DNA of 64,000 nucleotides from Fratercula arctica (taxonomy: Eukaryota; Chordata; Aves; Charadriiformes; Alcidae). Position 1 is the first letter of the stretch, and the number at the start of each line of letters is the position of its first letter. The stretch lies in NCBI GenBank assembly GCA_947846985.1, contig CANTUZ010000002.1:152949889-153013888 (forward strand), written 5' to 3'. Below are positions 60,946 to 64,000 of this stretch, in pieces. Below the pieces are notes generated by a model. The model ran no database searches. It saw only the letters and a list, made by a program, of their open reading frames with translations, and had not been told where the DNA came from. The translations under genes were made by a program, and so were the position numbers.

Positions 60946-61556
60946 GGTGTATAGACACATCATGAAAATCTGAGCTTTGTCTAGAAAAGTTTACAACTCA
61001 AGAGAGAAGACTAGAACAGAAAGTCTACTGCTGCCAACCTCAGGAACACCCTAACTACAGGCTGATGACAAGGTGGATGCTTTGCTACCCTTTCTGTTGA
61101 AGCTGAACCCTGCACGAAGAAAGAGCAAGGAAGAGGTCTGTCACTAGCGAGTAGCCACTGGCACTTCCCTCAGGAGGAGCAAGCCCAGAGCTCTGCTCCT
61201 CACTCCTATTCCTATTTATACATTTCATACCATGAAGAAGGACCAAAGAAATCTCTGCTGCAAGGAACAACCATTACTCCTCGTTCCCCACCCCAGAAAA
61301 GCCCAAACAAGAGGGCTTCATTCCTCACAGAGGCAGGATCTCTTTTGCTTGCCTTCTCTTGCAAATGCCAAGTCTTCACTCCTTTTTGCACAATAGCCCT
61401 GCTACAATTAGGGATGTGAAGTGCAGGGAACATTTCCTTCTCTCACTGACCCCCAGCAAACCTGTGATGATGCTCATGCGGAAAGGGAATGAGTGGCTTT
61501 GAAATCTCTCAGGTTGAGGGTGTGAATGGGCAAGTGCTCGAACTAGTAGGTTTTTT

Positions 61557-61620
61557 AACAAAAAAAAAAAAAACAAAACCAAACCCAAAAAACCAAAAAC
61601 CAACCCCCCCAAAAAAGGAA
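61557..61620 (+). repeat. A/C-rich low-complexity tract
   Basis: A14 followed by ACAAAACCAAACCC-like words and C7. Simple sequence without coding or transposon signs. Confidence 0.85.
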
Positions 61621-61699
61621 TTATCTGTTCCAGTTATGTTCAGGAAGAAAAAAAAAGCTAGCTGTTAATCTCTATTCAAGGGGAGGATTATGGTTATGT

Positions 61700-61775
61700 A
61701 TGGGAGCGCTCTGCAAATCCCCAGTTTGGATGATTGCCCTTGCCACTTCCTGACTGTGTGACATGGGGACACCAA
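61700..61775 (+). mobile_element. Possible MIR SINE core
   Basis: TTGCCACTTCCTGACTGTGT followed by GACATGGGG resembles the MIR core GCCACTTACTAGCTGTGTGA and CCTTGGG. The upstream GCGCTCTGCAAATCCCC could be the preceding part. Similarity is limited to about 75 bp. Confidence 0.4.
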
Positions 61776-62261
61776 GGTGTGTCGACTCTCCAGCTCCCAC
61801 GGGAAGAAGATGTGGGTGCACGGGTTGGACGTCGTGACCCGTCCCAGCCAGGTCGTGGCTTCGCTGTATGGAGGACTATAAGGTGAATTGTAGACCATCG
61901 GTATTCCGCAGCCAGGCAGCTGGATGTCCCAAGGTACAAGCTGACACCTAATTTGGGCTTTCAGGTAAATATCTAAATCCAAGAGAAAGGTGGCATTTTC
62001 AAGATTGACTTCACATTTCAGACTGTCTTAGCAACGTCCTGCTCAGCACCCTCAATGTTGTGAGCCCCATTCTGGGATGCCAGCTCTCCTTGTTGTGGCA
62101 CGGTGCCACAGTTGCCTTGGCCCATGTAATGCTAAGGGCCTTCTAGCTGCCATTCTGGAGCCTGCCTTTTGCTTGCAGCTCTGTACCCTTTGTCCCAGGC
62201 TGCCACAGGAGTGTTTCCAGAGCTTCTGGGACAGTTGTTTTCCCTGTTGTTCTCACACTGT

Positions 62262-62379
62262 TCATAGAATCATAGAATGTGTTGGGTTGGAAGGGACCCT
62301 TAAAGGTCACCTAGTCCAACCCCCCTGCAGTAAGCAGGGACATCTTCAACTAGACCAGATTGCTCAGAGCCTCATCAAG
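62262..62379 (-). mobile_element. Short CR1 tail (about 118 bp), copy B
   Basis: TCATAGAATCATAGAATGTG is followed by TTGGGTTGGAAGGGACCC and ends at GAGCCTCATCAAG, the same point as copy A at 39839. The two copies differ at roughly seven positions by eye count. Their flanks are unrelated, so they look like separate insertions of one CR1 subfamily and not a segmental duplication. Confidence 0.9.
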
Positions 62380-64000
62380 CTGTTGTTCACATGTCTTTAT
62401 TCTCATGGCCTTGAATGTGCAAAACCTGACACTGTTGTTATGGTGGGTTCTCACAGGGAGCAATTGCCACCAGGGTGACACTCATACCTTCCCCTTCCCT
62501 TCCCCTTGGTGGTAGCCTTCAATGAGGGGACCCAACAATGCACAAAGATTAACAACCAGCTGGCATGGAACACCCACCCTGATAAAAGTGTGCTCCCAAC
62601 TGCATCACAAGCAGGAATAAAGCATAAATTTCCCCCACAGGGAATTTGAACAGTTCCTGATGAGAACTGTGTAATTATGGAACATTATAATGGGAGACCC
62701 TTCTACCCTGGAGAGGACACCCAGCAGGGGGGCCCCATCACTCATCTTCCCAGCTTGCTTCTCCAAGAATTCTCCGTTTTCCTTATCTCTCTCTCTCTGC
62801 TTCAACACTCATGCCTTGTTGTCACTGATAGGTTGGTAACAGCAAGTGCTGTTTGATAAGATGATTGCAAACATGGCACCCTAACTCAGGATGTGGTTAT
62901 GACTATATCTGAGAAAACTCTTACATCTAGGCACTTGTCTTCATAGTTCATTGTTCTTTCTGCCAGGCTGATTCAGAAATGTACTGAGCACTTTCCAGGA
63001 AAGGACTCATGAGATGTTCAGCCCAACTTACGATCAAATCTTTAAAAGAAACTTTGTCCCCCTATTTATTACAAAAAAGACTATCAGCATTGCCAGTTCT
63101 ACAGTGATGGCTTGTGTTAAGATTTCATGATGTTACAGAAGTGCGGACCTACTTCCTTGATGCAAAAAATGATGTCAGTTCATGACTGATGAGTTTTTTT
63201 AATCGCCTTTATCTTTAGACCTACCCAGTAATTAGGACTCAGAAAAGGACTGTACTAATATGTTTGCATGTGAACGATGATGCTCTGCATGGAGTAACTG
63301 ATTATATTAGCAGCTTCAATTCTGCCTGAAGAGTTCCTTAGTCTTGCCAAAATTCACGAGTCAGTCCAGCTAAGAAAGATATGATTTCTTCTTATCTTTT
63401 CCAAATGCTGTTGGAGATTGACTTCAGCCAGAGTCCTTACCAGTGCAAACCCAGACAAAGCACTGGGAACACACAGAGACAGAGCAGGCTCAAACTGAAG
63501 AGAGTCTAACTTCCCAGCATCCTGGAAGAGAGCTGTGAGATGTTTATTAGCCGTGATGATACGTGAGATAGAAAGAAAGATGACTAACAAGCCTTTCACT
63601 TGAAATTGTGGCTGAGTGTCTCATAGCCGGTAACACTCAACCACCTCTACGCAAAACCCTCCACCAGTCGCAAAGAGCAGACAGTGCAGTGAATGAGTAA
63701 ACGAAGCTGAGACACAGCAATTTCTCAAATCACTTGCCATTGCTGACTTCCACCGCTGGTGCTCTGAGCTCTAGTATGCAGCCAGCAATGCCCTTGCTCC
63801 AGAATCATTGTTGGCTCAGCGATGTCTAACATAACTCACCCATTACACATTGTCTAGGCTTCGGCTGTCATGGCTATAAACAGTGGAATAAGGCAAGATA
63901 AGAGATCACCCACATTACTGGCAGGAGTAGAAGCTGTAGAGCAACCTTGGCAAGGCTGCGTTTGCTATCTGGCAGAAAGCTGAGTAGGGAGGAAAACAAG
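62380..64000. other. Intergenic DNA to right edge
   Basis: No gene, repeat or RNA was recognised. The sequence is ordinary unique-looking DNA with frames of at most about 80 codons. Confidence 0.6.

Larger units (their letters stand above)
59802..62261. other. Intergenic DNA between two CR1 copies
   Basis: Contains the AT-rich TAAT-cluster stretch (60755-60945), the A/C-rich tract (61557-61620) and a possible MIR core (61700-61775). No gene was recognised. Confidence 0.6.

Overview
This is a vertebrate nuclear genome window, almost certainly from a bird. The repeats are chicken-repeat-1 (CR1) LINE tails ending in the avian ATTCTATG-type 3' repeat, with a few much older MIR-like SINE relics. 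There are no Alu, L1 or B1/B2 elements. Nearly all of the sequence is intron or intergenic DNA.

One protein-coding gene can be identified with confidence, and only its 5' part lies in the window. MTSS1 (metastasis suppressor 1, also called MIM) runs on the minus strand, right to left. Coding exon 1 is at 31243-31314 (24 codons, starting MEAVIEKECSALGG), exon 2 at 15013-15074 and exon 3 at 12259-12332. The intron phases are 0, 2 and 1, every junction is GT/AG, and the joined frame encodes residues 1-69 of the N-terminal I-BAR (IMD) domain. Exon 4 was not found, so the gene continues beyond the left edge. A CpG island at about 31540-32260 is the likely promoter and 5' leader.

Layout: 1-12258 is part of intron 3, with one 5'-truncated CR1, MIR-like fragments and a G-quadruplex motif. 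12333-15012 is intron 2. 15075-31242 is intron 1 (16.2 kb), with a CR1 tail, many homopolymers, an (AC)17 array and a (CCT)n array. 31315-32260 is the CpG-island 5' flank. 32261-64000 is upstream intergenic DNA with no recognisable exons. It holds three CR1 tails, a probable MIR, old palindromic repeats, a small CpG cluster at about 40230-40380, stretches with developmental transcription-factor motifs, and a perfect 34-bp inverted repeat at 56173-56254.

The most unusual item is that hairpin: two perfect 34-bp arms, a 14-nt spacer and a smaller palindrome nested in each arm. No operons, CRISPR arrays, tRNA or rRNA genes were seen. I found no convincing new biological system. All readings are by eye, so repeat edges are approximate, whereas the MTSS1 exon edges were counted base by base.
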